38,516 bases of DNA from contig CAJTAL010000042.1 of assembly GCA_910574285.1 (NCBI GenBank), forward strand, positions 1 to 38,516, in the 5' to 3' direction. A program made the position numbers and the translations under genes. Position 1 is the stretch's first letter; every line of letters starts with the position of its first letter. Positions 15,810 to 23,201 of this stretch are shown here, one piece after another. The notes under the pieces are model-generated. The model saw only the letters and a list, made by a program, of their open reading frames with translations, was not told the DNA's origin and searched no databases. Source of the stretch: Lachnospiraceae bacterium. Its GTDB lineage: Bacteria; Bacillota; Clostridia; Lachnospirales; Lachnospiraceae.

Positions 15810-17048
15810 ATGGCATTGTGGGTACTTTCATTCTGTATCATGGCGATAGAGACGTGGGGGAGCATATATTTCTTTGATACCTTTTTGAAGAAAAAGAATG
15901 TGGGGAGGCTGGGAAAGTGCAGATATGTTGTTCTGTATTTTGCTGGCATGGTAGTGGCGCTATTAGGAGGACATTTTGATTTAATGGGAATCAAGGTCAT
16001 GCTGGTAATCCTTGTTTCCATCACATTCTGCACAGTGTTTTACGAAGCGGGCTGGAAACAGCGTATCTTCTTTTCCGGGCTGAATTATGCGCTGCTGTTT
16101 CTGACAGACCTTTTTTTCCTGCAGATAGAAAATATGTCCATTTCCCCAAACGTGGTGCTTACTTTTCTGCTTCTGCCCTCAAAAATGCTCTGGCTCTGTT
16201 TGGTGTTCATAGTCCGGAAAATATGGAAAGGACAAAACAATTATGGAGAACTTTCCCGTAAGGAGTGGCTGAAATTTTCCATGATTCCGCTGCTCGCTGT
16301 GGCATCCATGCTGCTTATGTTCTTCTGTAACAGTGCAGAGGCAAAGGTGCAGACAGCATACCTCTTTCTGTCGGTGGGGCTGATATTCATAAACATTTTT
16401 GTCATAGAGTTGTTGCAGGGAATCCTTGAAAAAGAGGAGCTGTTCCGGGAAAGCGTGCTGGCAGGCCAGAAGAAGGAAAGCCAGCTTGCCCATTACCGGG
16501 ATATGCAGGCGGTCTATGAGGGGCAGGGGAGGAAGATGCACGATTATAAGAACCAGATAAGGACAATGCAGGTGTTGTTGAAGAAAGGCGACACGCAGGC
16601 TGCCGCTGCGCTTGCGGAACGGCTGACGGAGAGCATTTCGGTGGAGATGGCGGCGGTCAATACGAACCACCCAGTGGTGGACGCAGTCCTGAACCAGAAG
16701 TTCCACGCAGCAAGGGAGCAGGGCGTGTCCATGACGTTCCGGGTGGGTGACATGGGTGGGCTTCGTCTTAATGAGGAGGAGACGGTGATTCTGCTCTCCA
16801 ACCTGCTGGACAATGCCATCCATGAGTGTGTGAAAGTGGTGCGGCAGGGAAAGAAGGCTGTTATCCATGTCAAGCTGGTGCAGGGGGGCGGTAAGCTGAT
16901 CTTCTCCGTAAGGAACCCTGTAGCGGAAAAAGTGCAGGTCACGGAAAGCACCGGCCTGTCGAATGTGAAGGCGGTGGCAGATAAATACGGCGGGGATTTT
17001 GCAGTTTCCTGCGATGGGGAAAAGTTCCAGGCGGTGGTGATGTTATAA
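15810..17048 (+). CDS. GHKL sensor histidine kinase (AgrC-like)
   Basis: A 412-residue kinase. About six hydrophobic helices fill residues 1-205. A coiled segment then leads to the dimerisation motif RKMHDYKNQI with phospho-acceptor His244. The GHKL ATP-binding domain has an N box ILLSNLLDNAIHE and a G box STGLSNVKAVADKYGG. ATG 15810 is used because GGGGGCGGAG lies just upstream; the GTG at 15804 overlaps the regulator end. AgrC-like kinases bind secreted peptides at the membrane domain, so peptide sensing is the likely function here. The peptide gene was not found. Confidence 0.9.
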   Translation: MALWVLSFCIMAIETWGSIYFFDTFLKKKNVGRLGKCRYVVLYFAGMVVALLGGHFDLMGIKVMLVILVSITFCTVFYEAGWKQRIFFSGLNYALLFLTDLFFLQIENMSISPNVVLTFLLLPSKMLWLCLVFIVRKIWKGQNNYGELSRKEWLKFSMIPLLAVASMLLMFFCNSAEAKVQTAYLFLSVGLIFINIFVIELLQGILEKEELFRESVLAGQKKESQLAHYRDMQAVYEGQGRKMHDYKNQIRTMQVLLKKGDTQAAAALAERLTESISVEMAAVNTNHPVVDAVLNQKFHAAREQGVSMTFRVGDMGGLRLNEEETVILLSNLLDNAIHECVKVVRQGKKAVIHVKLVQGGGKLIFSVRNPVAEKVQVTESTGLSNVKAVADKYGGDFAVSCDGEKFQAVVML

Positions 17049-17060
17049 ACTTTATGGTCA

Positions 17061-17091
17061 TTTCGTGCAATTTATAGTCACTTGGTGCAAT
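17061..17091 (+). promoter_or_regulatory. Second pair of LytTR sites, upstream of the 17188 operon
   Basis: TTTCGTGCAAT (17061-17071) and CTTGGTGCAAT (17081-17091) have the same 20-bp period and flanking ttat.gtca bases as the pair at 15021-15051. No good -10 sequence is visible at the matching distance, as expected for a promoter that depends on the activator. This marks the following genes as probable targets of the system. Confidence 0.65.
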
Positions 17092-17187
17092 CGCGGTTTG
17101 AAATGTAGGCGTATCTGCCGATGGATTTTATGAAACGGCAGCAGGCCAGGGTTGGCGCAAAAATATTAAGTCAAGGAGGATGATAGT

Positions 17188-17931
17188 ATGTCAATGAATG
17201 TGAATGGAAGCACACAGCAGACGGGAAGCGAATGGTTCCGGAACATGAAGATGCAAAAGCCTGACAGGAATGCTCCGGAGGCGCAGCCGCCGCAGGCTGA
17301 CAGGGCGGTGAATGTCACAATCTCAAGGGAGGGACTTGAAAGCCTGCAAAACGGCGGTAAGGCGAGAACCTATGAGGGCGTGGTGAAACAGAAAGAATCC
17401 ATTATGCAGGCGTCAAAGTCCGTAGGGGCAGGTTACGGATACCGCCTGTCCGAGGAAGCCGGGAAACTGAAAGGGCAGAGGGAAAGCGGTGGCGCATACA
17501 GTCTTTCGGACAGGGCTACGGACTACGTAAGGGCGTATGGCAATCTTTACGATGAGATTGTACAGGGGTATAAGGACGGCACGGCGGAGCGTTATGTGGA
17601 GGATGGAAGTTCCGAGACGGGGTTCCGTAAAATGACGCTGGAGGAAGAACTGGCTGACCTGGATAGAGCATTCGGGAGGATGGCTGACGGTGCAGGCGTT
17701 AAGGAAATGATCTCAGGCGAGTTCAAGAGGCTGTCATCCAAAGCCGGAAGCAGGCAGACAGCTTTTGCGGATACAAATAAAAAGCCGCAGGGGACAGATG
17801 TACCGCAGAAGTTGGTGACGCTGGCTCAGGCTTGGAAGGATGCCTATAAGGTTTCCGGTTCTAAAGAGGGCGGCATGGAGAAAGTATTATCCATGCTGGA
17901 CGGTATGTTCGGCATAAAAAATGAAGCGTAG
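17188..17931 (+). CDS. Unrecognised protein, probable LytTR target (MNVNG-type N-terminus)
   Basis: A 247-residue soluble, polar protein starting MSMNVNGSTQQTGSEW. A Pro/Gln-rich stretch (about 28-40) is followed by VNVTISREGLESLQNGGKAR, an Arg/Gly-rich middle and a helical C-terminus ending MLDGMFGIKNEA. There is no signal peptide or membrane segment. AGGAGG lies 8 nt before the ATG. I do not recognise the family. It lies 96 bp after a pair of LytTR sites and its stop overlaps the ribosome site of the next gene, so the two form an operon. It shares an M-N-V-N-G start with the protein at 18826. Confidence 0.75.
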   Translation: MSMNVNGSTQQTGSEWFRNMKMQKPDRNAPEAQPPQADRAVNVTISREGLESLQNGGKARTYEGVVKQKESIMQASKSVGAGYGYRLSEEAGKLKGQRESGGAYSLSDRATDYVRAYGNLYDEIVQGYKDGTAERYVEDGSSETGFRKMTLEEELADLDRAFGRMADGAGVKEMISGEFKRLSSKAGSRQTAFADTNKKPQGTDVPQKLVTLAQAWKDAYKVSGSKEGGMEKVLSMLDGMFGIKNEA

Positions 17932-17943
17932 GAGGTAAAGGAT

Positions 17944-18606
17944 ATGCTTATGATCAGGGATTTCGGTAACAGGTTCCAGCAGATATCGGGAATGCCCATA
18001 AACAGCAAGGGCGGTAAGGATATGCTGAAAAGGGCTGGCATTGACACGAACAGTAAACAGTATCAGGCAGTAATGAAAAGTATGTCGGCGGCGTGCTCTG
18101 GTGTTGGGTACACAAATATTCAGGCAATCAAAAACAGGATGAGCCGCTATGATAAGGATGGCGACTATATCAGTCCTGTTACGGGATTGGCAGGTCTGGT
18201 TGTAACGGAGAAAAACCGTGCAGAAAAGAATAGGGCCATTGATATACCGGAGAGCAGCAGGGATGAGATGTTTGAACTGACCAAGAAAGAGTTTCTGCAG
18301 GAAAACGGTGTAGGCAATGGAGACACTACAAGGCGTTCAGATGTATATTTGAATCTGTATCGGAAAATGGATAAGAATGACAGACTGGCAGCAGGGAATA
18401 CATTAAGGCAGTATGAGCGGGCATATATGCAGGCATTTGTTGATGCGGTGAAGGCTGTTGATCCAAAATGGGAGCCGGGCAAGCCGATCCCGTCCGAGGC
18501 TTTGGACGGAATCACAAGGGAGTCCATTGACAATTCGCTTGTGAAGTCAGGCGGCTCTCTTGTGAAAAAAACGTCTTCGGGCAGTTCATTGGATATACAG
18601 ATATAA
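17944..18606 (+). CDS. Unrecognised protein with a DxDGD motif (possibly DUF3879-like)
   Basis: A 220-residue soluble protein. Features include NIQAIKNRMSRYDKDGDYIS, whose DKDGD looks like a calcium-binding loop of EF-hand or dockerin style. A helical region DIPESSRDEMFELTKKEFLQ and a Ser/Lys-rich tail (VKKTSSGSSLDIQI) follow. No signal peptide is visible. GGAGG lies 8 nt before the ATG and 12 bp separate it from the preceding gene. The overall pattern recalls an uncharacterised Lachnospiraceae family that I believe carries a DUF3879 label, but I am not certain. It is probably expressed with the 17188 gene. Confidence 0.7.
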   Translation: MLMIRDFGNRFQQISGMPINSKGGKDMLKRAGIDTNSKQYQAVMKSMSAACSGVGYTNIQAIKNRMSRYDKDGDYISPVTGLAGLVVTEKNRAEKNRAIDIPESSRDEMFELTKKEFLQENGVGNGDTTRRSDVYLNLYRKMDKNDRLAAGNTLRQYERAYMQAFVDAVKAVDPKWEPGKPIPSEALDGITRESIDNSLVKSGGSLVKKTSSGSSLDIQI

Positions 18607-18668
18607 TTTTTACACCCTATTCCGCAGAGGCGCAAAAACCATGCGCCCCTGCCGGGGATTATCTGGAA

Positions 18669-18766
18669 GGAGGTGAAGGTCGGTATGGAATTTGACAGGG
18701 GAAGTTAGGCGGTATGTCTGCATGGAGGTATAAACTGCTCGGACTTATTACATGGGAGCAGGGGCG
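18669..18766 (+). repeat. Repeated leader element B, copy 1 (possible micro-ORF)
   Basis: It matches 20286-20387. The first 35 nt (18669-18703) are identical in both copies. They contain GGAGGTG and an ATG 11 nt further on, giving a seven-codon frame MEFDRGS then TAG (18685-18708). A second conserved block contains tgctcggactt and gagcaggggc. It lies in the 219-bp gap before the MNVNG protein gene at 18826. It could be a translated leader, an RNA element or a duplicated remnant. Confidence 0.65.
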
Positions 18767-18825
18767 GCTCTGAACGACAGAGGGGCTGCCATTAAAATAA
18801 TTGATGACAATGGAGGATTTGAAAA

Positions 18826-19470
18826 ATGAATGTAAATGGAATAGGACAGAATTATTATCAGAACAATGTATCAGCGAATAGATACAACAGGAGCAGGGCA
18901 GGACAGTTCTACCCGCAGAAACAGGCGGCAGAGGAATCTGCTCCCGGAAGTGCAAGGCAGAATACCAATGTGCAGGATATATATGACGCACTTAAATCAA
19001 CAAATCCGTTAATGGGGCAGGATGACAGCGCCGTTTCAAATGACAGCGGCCTGACTACATGGTACAAAGGAAAGACATTGGAAGAATGGGCGTTGACAGC
19101 ACCAAAATATACTGATCCGGCAACGGGCCTCTCATGGTATGTTATAGATGACAAACAGCCATATATGACAGGGGAGGATGCTGAAAAATTTTTGGAAATG
19201 TGCAGGGAAACGGGAGAGTTTCCGCTGAAGAAATTTGCGGAAATGGTTGGAACGATACAGCACCTTGACGATAATACGACTGCTTACATAGCCGATAACG
19301 GCACGGTGATTAAATCAAAGGACGGGAAGGAACTAGAGATTGACACTTCATCCATGACTTATGACATGATCATGAATATGTTTAAGAACCTGCCCAAAAG
19401 CGGGAATTACTTTGACAGCTCATATTGGCAGAAAAATATCCAGAAAGCTATGTTTTCTGTAGAACAGTGA
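18826..19470 (+). CDS. Unrecognised protein with MNVNG N-terminus
   Basis: A 214-residue soluble protein starting MNVNGIGQNYYQNNVSANRY, then a polar low-complexity region to about residue 50. A more compact part follows: WYKGKTLEEWALTAPKYTDP, then GLSWYVIDDKQPYMTGEDAEKF. The C-terminus NLPKSGNYFDSSYWQKNIQK is aromatic-rich. There is no signal peptide. GGAGG lies 9-10 nt before the ATG. I do not recognise the family. Its N-terminus resembles that of the 17188 protein, and the short Asn/Gly start followed by a disordered stretch could be a shared export or assembly signal. Confidence 0.7.
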   Translation: MNVNGIGQNYYQNNVSANRYNRSRAGQFYPQKQAAEESAPGSARQNTNVQDIYDALKSTNPLMGQDDSAVSNDSGLTTWYKGKTLEEWALTAPKYTDPATGLSWYVIDDKQPYMTGEDAEKFLEMCRETGEFPLKKFAEMVGTIQHLDDNTTAYIADNGTVIKSKDGKELEIDTSSMTYDMIMNMFKNLPKSGNYFDSSYWQKNIQKAMFSVEQ

Positions 19471-19501
19471 TGCTTTACATATTCAGACTGACACGGTGTA
19501 G

Positions 19502-19870
19502 CTGGGAGGATGGAAGCATATCACCCCCAGCAGTAATATTCTAAGTTATTGGGTTATCGGAATAACGGATGAAACGGAGAATTTTGACATCCTTGGAAGC
19601 ACGGTGGAATCTGCAATCCAGGCAACGAAAAAGGCACTGTACGATTTGGAGCATCCGGTAGTATATACGTCTAGGAGCATTGAGGTTCAGCAGACCCGTT
19701 TCAAATAAGGGGAATTTTATAGAGCGTTTTTGGAGAAGCTGGAGAAATTGTAGGATATAAGGAATAGGCGAAAGAAAATGCTTGAGGCAGAATTTGGGAT
19801 AATTGAGGATATAGGGGAAACGCGGGAGCATTCCTATAATCAATTAAAACAGCTTTTGGGAGAGGTGTAA
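19502..19870 (+). pseudogene. Decayed gene with two in-frame stops
   Basis: One frame (no stop from 19502) encodes a segment with VIGITDETENFDILGSTVES and AIQATKKALYDLEHPVVYTS, then TAA at 19706-19708. Coding-like sequence continues as GEFYRAFLEKLEKL to TAG at 19751-19753. It then reads DIRNRRKKMLEAEFGIIEDI ... LKQLLGEV to the true stop at 19868-19870. All three pieces share a frame and codon style, so this looks like one gene of at least 120 codons carrying two nonsense mutations and lacking a clear start. I do not recognise the family. Confidence 0.6.
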
Positions 19871-19871
19871 C

Positions 19872-20219
19872 ATGAAAAAGAACATTATTTTATGGGTGGC
19901 GGCTTCGGCGGTAGTTATGCTGGCGTTTCCGTGGCTTGCGGTTACTTTTGTAAAAGGCGATGCAGGAATGGCGGTATGCTTTCTTCTGTTTTTTGCAGTC
20001 AATCCATTATATTCCGTGATAAACGGAGTGTATGCGGGAAAAGATGTGAAGCATTTGTGGAGCCTTCCGGTTATTTCAGCAGTGCTATTTCTGATAGGAA
20101 CATGGATATTCTTTGACATGGGAGAAACGGCATTTATCCTGTATGCGGCAGTCTATCTCGTTATAGGGATAATGGCTATGCTGATTTCCATGCTTATCAG
20201 AAAGAAAACACAGAAGTAA
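19872..20219 (+). CDS. Small four-helix membrane protein
   Basis: A 115-residue protein with four hydrophobic segments (about residues 5-27, 32-50, 62-81 and 86-108) and a Lys-rich C-terminus (IRKKTQK). The ATG at 19872 comes one base after the stop of the decayed gene, with GGGAGAGG upstream, so the two were once co-translated. It has no recognisable motif. It may be an exporter subunit, an immunity-like protein or simply a membrane protein of unknown role. Confidence 0.7.
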   Translation: MKKNIILWVAASAVVMLAFPWLAVTFVKGDAGMAVCFLLFFAVNPLYSVINGVYAGKDVKHLWSLPVISAVLFLIGTWIFFDMGETAFILYAAVYLVIGIMAMLISMLIRKKTQK

Positions 20220-20229
20220 CCTGACGAGG

Positions 20230-20278
20230 CAGGGCAGGCATCCCCAGCGTTCCGGCAGATTGGGGAATTGGGGAGCAG
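20230..20278 (+). repeat. Hairpin element A, copy 1
   Basis: This 49-nt element closely matches 21353-21400. It folds into a hairpin: CCCCA (20242-20246) with TGGGG (20269-20273), and TTCC (20250-20253) with GGAA (20264-20267). In the other copy the closing A-T pair is G-C, a compensatory change. It lies immediately before element B copy 2. Confidence 0.65.
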
Positions 20279-20285
20279 AGAGAGA

Positions 20286-20387
20286 GGAGGTGAAGGTCGG
20301 TATGGAATTTGACAGGGGAACATAGATAAAACATCTTTGCATGGAGCAATAAAATGCTCGGACTTCTATTGAGAGAGCAGGGGCAGG
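20286..20387 (+). repeat. Repeated leader element B, copy 2 (possible micro-ORF)
   Basis: Partner of 18669-18766. It has the same ribosome site and start with a frame MEFDRGT then TAG (20302-20325). Its second block contains GAGCA-ataaaa-TGCTC (20344-20359), a perfect five-pair hairpin. It lies about 70 nt before the PhzF-family gene, the same distance as copy 1 from its downstream gene. Confidence 0.65.
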
Positions 20388-20457
20388 CTTTATCAAATAA
20401 TTAGGAAATTGCAAATATAGACAAAACCGGGAAATTGGGATTGTATGGAGAAATAGA

Positions 20458-21306
20458 ATGGTTGATGTATATGTGGCGGCTGCGTTCAGCAAAGACGCTA
20501 AAGGTGGGAATAAGGCAGGAGTGGTTTTGGGTAGGTCAGAGTTGACTTCTGTTCAAAAAGCAGCAATAGCAAAAGAAATGGGATATTCTGAAACTGCTTT
20601 TGTGTTGGATTCTGATAAGGCTGATTTTAAGCTGCAATATTTTACACCAACAGAAGAAGTCCCGTTGTGTGGCCATGCTACAATAGCAGCATTTTCTACC
20701 CTTAAACTGCTGAATATGTTAGATAAACCAGATTGTACCATAGAGACAGAAGCCGGGATTCTCAATATCCATATAAAAGATGATGGTTTGATATTGATGG
20801 AGCAGAATCGCCCGGCATACCTTGAAGTTTTGGATTCAGATATTTTTATGGGGTGTATAGAAAGGAACTTTATAGACCATAGATTTCCGATACAGATAGT
20901 TTCTACGGGGTTAAATGACGTTATGCTTCCTGTTGATTCGGTAGAGCATTTAGAGCAGTTATCTCCTGATTTTGAAATGATAGCAAATATGAGTAAAGAG
21001 AAGGAGGTAGTTGGAGTCCATGCTTTTACCATGATTAAGGAATCAGATGTAACAGCTATATGCAGGAATTTTGCTCCATTGTATGGGATTGATGAAGAAT
21101 CAGCAACTGGTACGGCAAACTGCGCTTTGGCATGTTATCTTTTCAAATACTATAAGCAACAGTCACAATATGTTTTTGAGCAGGGGCATAATATGGGAGA
21201 CATCTCACGAATTGTTGTAAATCTTTCATATCATGAGAATGTAATTGATTCTGTTTTTGTCGGCGGGTATGGGTATTTGCTTGGGAAGAGGTCTTTGCCA
21301 GTGTAA
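20458..21306 (+). CDS. PhzF-family isomerase/epimerase-like enzyme
   Basis: A 282-residue cytoplasmic protein of the diaminopimelate epimerase fold. Visible family motifs are the N-terminal GGNKAGVVLG (usual GNPAAV), SETAFV with the catalytic Glu, PTEEVPLCGHATIA and the second-half signature GIDEESATGTANCAL. Length is typical. PhzF enzymes isomerise small hydrophobic or aromatic acids, as in phenazine synthesis; most Firmicutes members have no known substrate. It lies alone between two repeat elements within the LytTR-linked region, so it could supply or modify a small molecule, which is speculation from position. Confidence 0.9.
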   Translation: MVDVYVAAAFSKDAKGGNKAGVVLGRSELTSVQKAAIAKEMGYSETAFVLDSDKADFKLQYFTPTEEVPLCGHATIAAFSTLKLLNMLDKPDCTIETEAGILNIHIKDDGLILMEQNRPAYLEVLDSDIFMGCIERNFIDHRFPIQIVSTGLNDVMLPVDSVEHLEQLSPDFEMIANMSKEKEVVGVHAFTMIKESDVTAICRNFAPLYGIDEESATGTANCALACYLFKYYKQQSQYVFEQGHNMGDISRIVVNLSYHENVIDSVFVGGYGYLLGKRSLPV

Positions 21307-21352
21307 AGGATTTTAGCGGACGGCATATCACCAATAAGCCACAGAGGGCGGA

Positions 21353-21400
21353 CAGGGCAGGCATCCCCGGTTTCCGGCAGATTGGGGAATCGGGGAGCAG
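21353..21400 (+). repeat. Hairpin element A, copy 2
   Basis: This 48-nt partner of 20230-20278 has CCCCG (21365-21369) paired with CGGGG (21391-21395), and TTCC (21372-21375) with GGAA (21386-21389). It is followed by gatttattttttg, so here it could end PhzF transcription. It lies 30 nt before the start of the next gene. Confidence 0.65.
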
Positions 21401-21429
21401 GATTTATTTTTTGAATGGGAGATGTAGAT

Positions 21430-22080
21430 ATGGGAAGGGGTGCAGGCAGTGTATCCATTATAGGTGGAGCAGACGGACCTACAAGTATTTTTATCGCCGG
21501 AAAAGGTGGTAAGGTGAAGCTGACAACACGCATCCAAAATTATTTCTGCAAATTAAAAAGGAACAGAGTAAAAAAGCGGATAACTGCCAATCCCCATACG
21601 CTGGAGGAAGTCGTGGAACTGATGAAAAGGGAATACGGCGCTGAGGAGGTTTCGCAGCAGTCTCATAATTATCTGGAGCAGAAGCAGTCCCTAAAAGCAT
21701 CCCTTGTAATGCGCCACCGCCCGGATTTGCTTGGGGAACTGATGGACTTGGAGTCGCCCGAAGGTGAGGATGTGGAAGCCTTGAAAGTATTTTGGGAGCA
21801 GGTACAGGAGCGGGAGAAGATGGCAGCGGAAATTGCAGATGATATCTTCCCCGTAGATTTCCATATATATGCAATTAAGTGTCCTGAAAACTGTATGATG
21901 CAGATAGGGGTGGAAACTGTCTGGCAGGTGATAGATGGCTCATTCAGCGGGGATAAGAAAACCATGAAGCAGTTAAGGAAACTGTTTAAAAAGATATATC
22001 TGTATTATGGTGTCACTGCCGAAGATATAAAAAATGAAACGGAAAGGTATAAGTCACTTTTAGCAGCATTGTGTTCATAG
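21430..22080 (+). CDS. Soluble protein with N-terminal GGADGPTSIF motif
   Basis: A 216-residue protein starting MGRGAGSVSIIGGADGPTSI. The GGADGPTSIF sequence is a well-known signature of the beta subunit of sodium-pumping decarboxylases (OadB/GcdB), but nothing else here resembles that membrane protein. The rest is charged and helical (TLEEVVELMKREYGAEEV ... KKIYLYYGVTAEDIKNETER). I prefer ATG 21430 because GGGAG lies 8 nt upstream; the ATG at 21415 abuts no site. Automatic annotation would probably call it a decarboxylase subunit, which I think is wrong. The motif at the extreme N-terminus may be a short functional tag. Confidence 0.7.
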   Translation: MGRGAGSVSIIGGADGPTSIFIAGKGGKVKLTTRIQNYFCKLKRNRVKKRITANPHTLEEVVELMKREYGAEEVSQQSHNYLEQKQSLKASLVMRHRPDLLGELMDLESPEGEDVEALKVFWEQVQEREKMAAEIADDIFPVDFHIYAIKCPENCMMQIGVETVWQVIDGSFSGDKKTMKQLRKLFKKIYLYYGVTAEDIKNETERYKSLLAALCS

Positions 22081-22115
22081 ATGGCTGCTTTCCGGCAAAA
22101 CAGGAGGAAAGTGAA

Positions 22116-22661
22116 ATGGATATTACAGGAATAGCAAAAAGCCATCAGGCGAACCGTATTGCAACGGGAAAGCCATCATCTAAGAAGGAATGGAAACTGT
22201 CGGATTCCCTCCGGGAGAAGATAACCGAATATGCCAAAGAAGATGCGGCACAGAACGTCTATATGGGGAATAAGTTTCTCGCCCTGCGCAAAAGCGAGGT
22301 CGCCAAAGTCGCGCCGGACAGGGTTGCGCTGATGGGGAAACTCAATCAGGAAATGGCGGATATGAAGGAAATAAGGGAGGCGGACGAGAGGTGGCTGCGC
22401 CTCCTGTTCGGGGAGCCGTATGAAGTCAAGTTCCAGTCGGAAGGTACGGGTTCTGCCATCCATGTGTATGACAGGAACGGTGACGAGATATTGACCTACA
22501 CGACGGGCGTGGGCTGGCATGAGAAGGAGTCAAAGGCGGAGACGCAGGTACACGGGGCTTTGAAGGCTGCCTACTATGATGCGTACCATGCGGCAAGGCA
22601 GGAGATAAATGCTGGTGCTGCCGGGATGGAAGTTCAGGGTGGATTTGACGCAAGGGCATAA
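22116..22661 (+). CDS. Unrecognised protein with MDITG N-terminus
   Basis: A 181-residue soluble protein starting MDITGIAKSHQANRIATGKP. A helical centre (SDSLREKITEYAKEDAAQNV) is followed by a beta-rich part (EVKFQSEGTGSAIHVYDRNGD, ILTYTTGVGWHEKE) and a final helix YYDAYHAARQEI. AGGAGG lies 8 nt before ATG 22116. There is no signal peptide and I do not know the family. Its short hydrophobic/Asn-Gly type start followed by a polar stretch is similar to the 17188 and 18826 proteins, so it may belong to the same set. Confidence 0.7.
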   Translation: MDITGIAKSHQANRIATGKPSSKKEWKLSDSLREKITEYAKEDAAQNVYMGNKFLALRKSEVAKVAPDRVALMGKLNQEMADMKEIREADERWLRLLFGEPYEVKFQSEGTGSAIHVYDRNGDEILTYTTGVGWHEKESKAETQVHGALKAAYYDAYHAARQEINAGAAGMEVQGGFDARA

Positions 22662-22706
22662 GTCCAATGGGCGGGTTTCACAAATTAACTTTTCAGGAGG
22701 CATGGT

Positions 22707-22913
22707 GTGAGAAAAAAACTCATTATTGTTTTTGTGGTAATAGCGGTGATTCTGCTGCTGATTCCGGTCAAAAAAGTCTATGAGGATGGTGGGACGCAGA
22801 CCTATACATCCTTGACTTATAAGGTGATTGTCTGGAAGCAGTTAGACGGGAAAACAGGAACGGAATTTTACATCTTTCCTAACAATTTCCACCAGTTAGA
22901 TTACTATGAGTGA
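22707..22913 (+). CDS. Small membrane-anchored protein
   Basis: A 68-residue protein. One hydrophobic helix (LIIVFVVIAVILLLIPV, about residues 4-20) is followed by a polar domain with GGTQTYTSLTYKVIVWKQ and ending FPNNFHQLDYYE. GTG 22707 is used; AGGAGG lies 7 nt upstream and the ATG at 22702 would stop at once. Proteins of this length and layout (one helix, then a Y-x-x-L-x-Y-K-V core) are common in Lachnospiraceae with no known function. Confidence 0.65.
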   Translation: MRKKLIIVFVVIAVILLLIPVKKVYEDGGTQTYTSLTYKVIVWKQLDGKTGTEFYIFPNNFHQLDYYE

Positions 22914-22988
22914 TTTTAAAGAACAAACGATAAGAGGGAATCGGCGGACAGGCTGGTTCCCTTGTTACATATCAGTGCGGGGAGGCGG

Positions 22989-23201
22989 TTGTCAGTGGAA
23001 AGGATCAGATGCCCGAACCCGAAGTGCGGGCGGCACATCCTTGACATTGAGAAGATGCCGCCGGGCAGGACGGTGCTTGAAATTTTCTCATTACAATGCA
23101 AAATAGTAAACAAAAGCGATACATACATTTTAGCGGGCGTGCTGCGTTTCACGATGAATGTGGATTGCAGTGCGCCCGCTTTTTCCAGTTACGGCAAGTA
23201 A
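22989..23201 (+). CDS. Small phage Com-like zinc-finger protein, possibly damaged
   Basis: A 70-codon frame starting at TTG 22989 after GGAGGCGG. It begins MSVERIRCPNPKCGRHILDI, giving a CPNPKC knuckle, and a later Cys lies in LQCKIV. Phage Com-like proteins normally have a second CxxC near residue 35-40; only one of its cysteines is seen here, and the 3' half reads unlike the family. This suggests a frameshift or substitution near 23095. It may mark the left edge of the prophage remnant. Confidence 0.45.
   Translation: MSVERIRCPNPKCGRHILDIEKMPPGRTVLEIFSLQCKIVNKSDTYILAGVLRFTMNVDCSAPAFSSYGK

Noticed and set aside
16179-16868. A 229-codon minus-strand frame within the AgrC-like kinase gene
   Set aside because: It lies antisense to a clearly recognised kinase and has no family features.
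18669-18766. Group II intron or 16S anti-Shine-Dalgarno remnant
   Set aside because: No GUGYG-type 5' end or domain V hairpin is visible, and the resemblance to rRNA is limited to the ribosome site itself.
21430-22080. Calling this a sodium-translocating decarboxylase beta subunit
   Set aside because: Only the ten-residue motif matches; the membrane domain and length of that family are absent.
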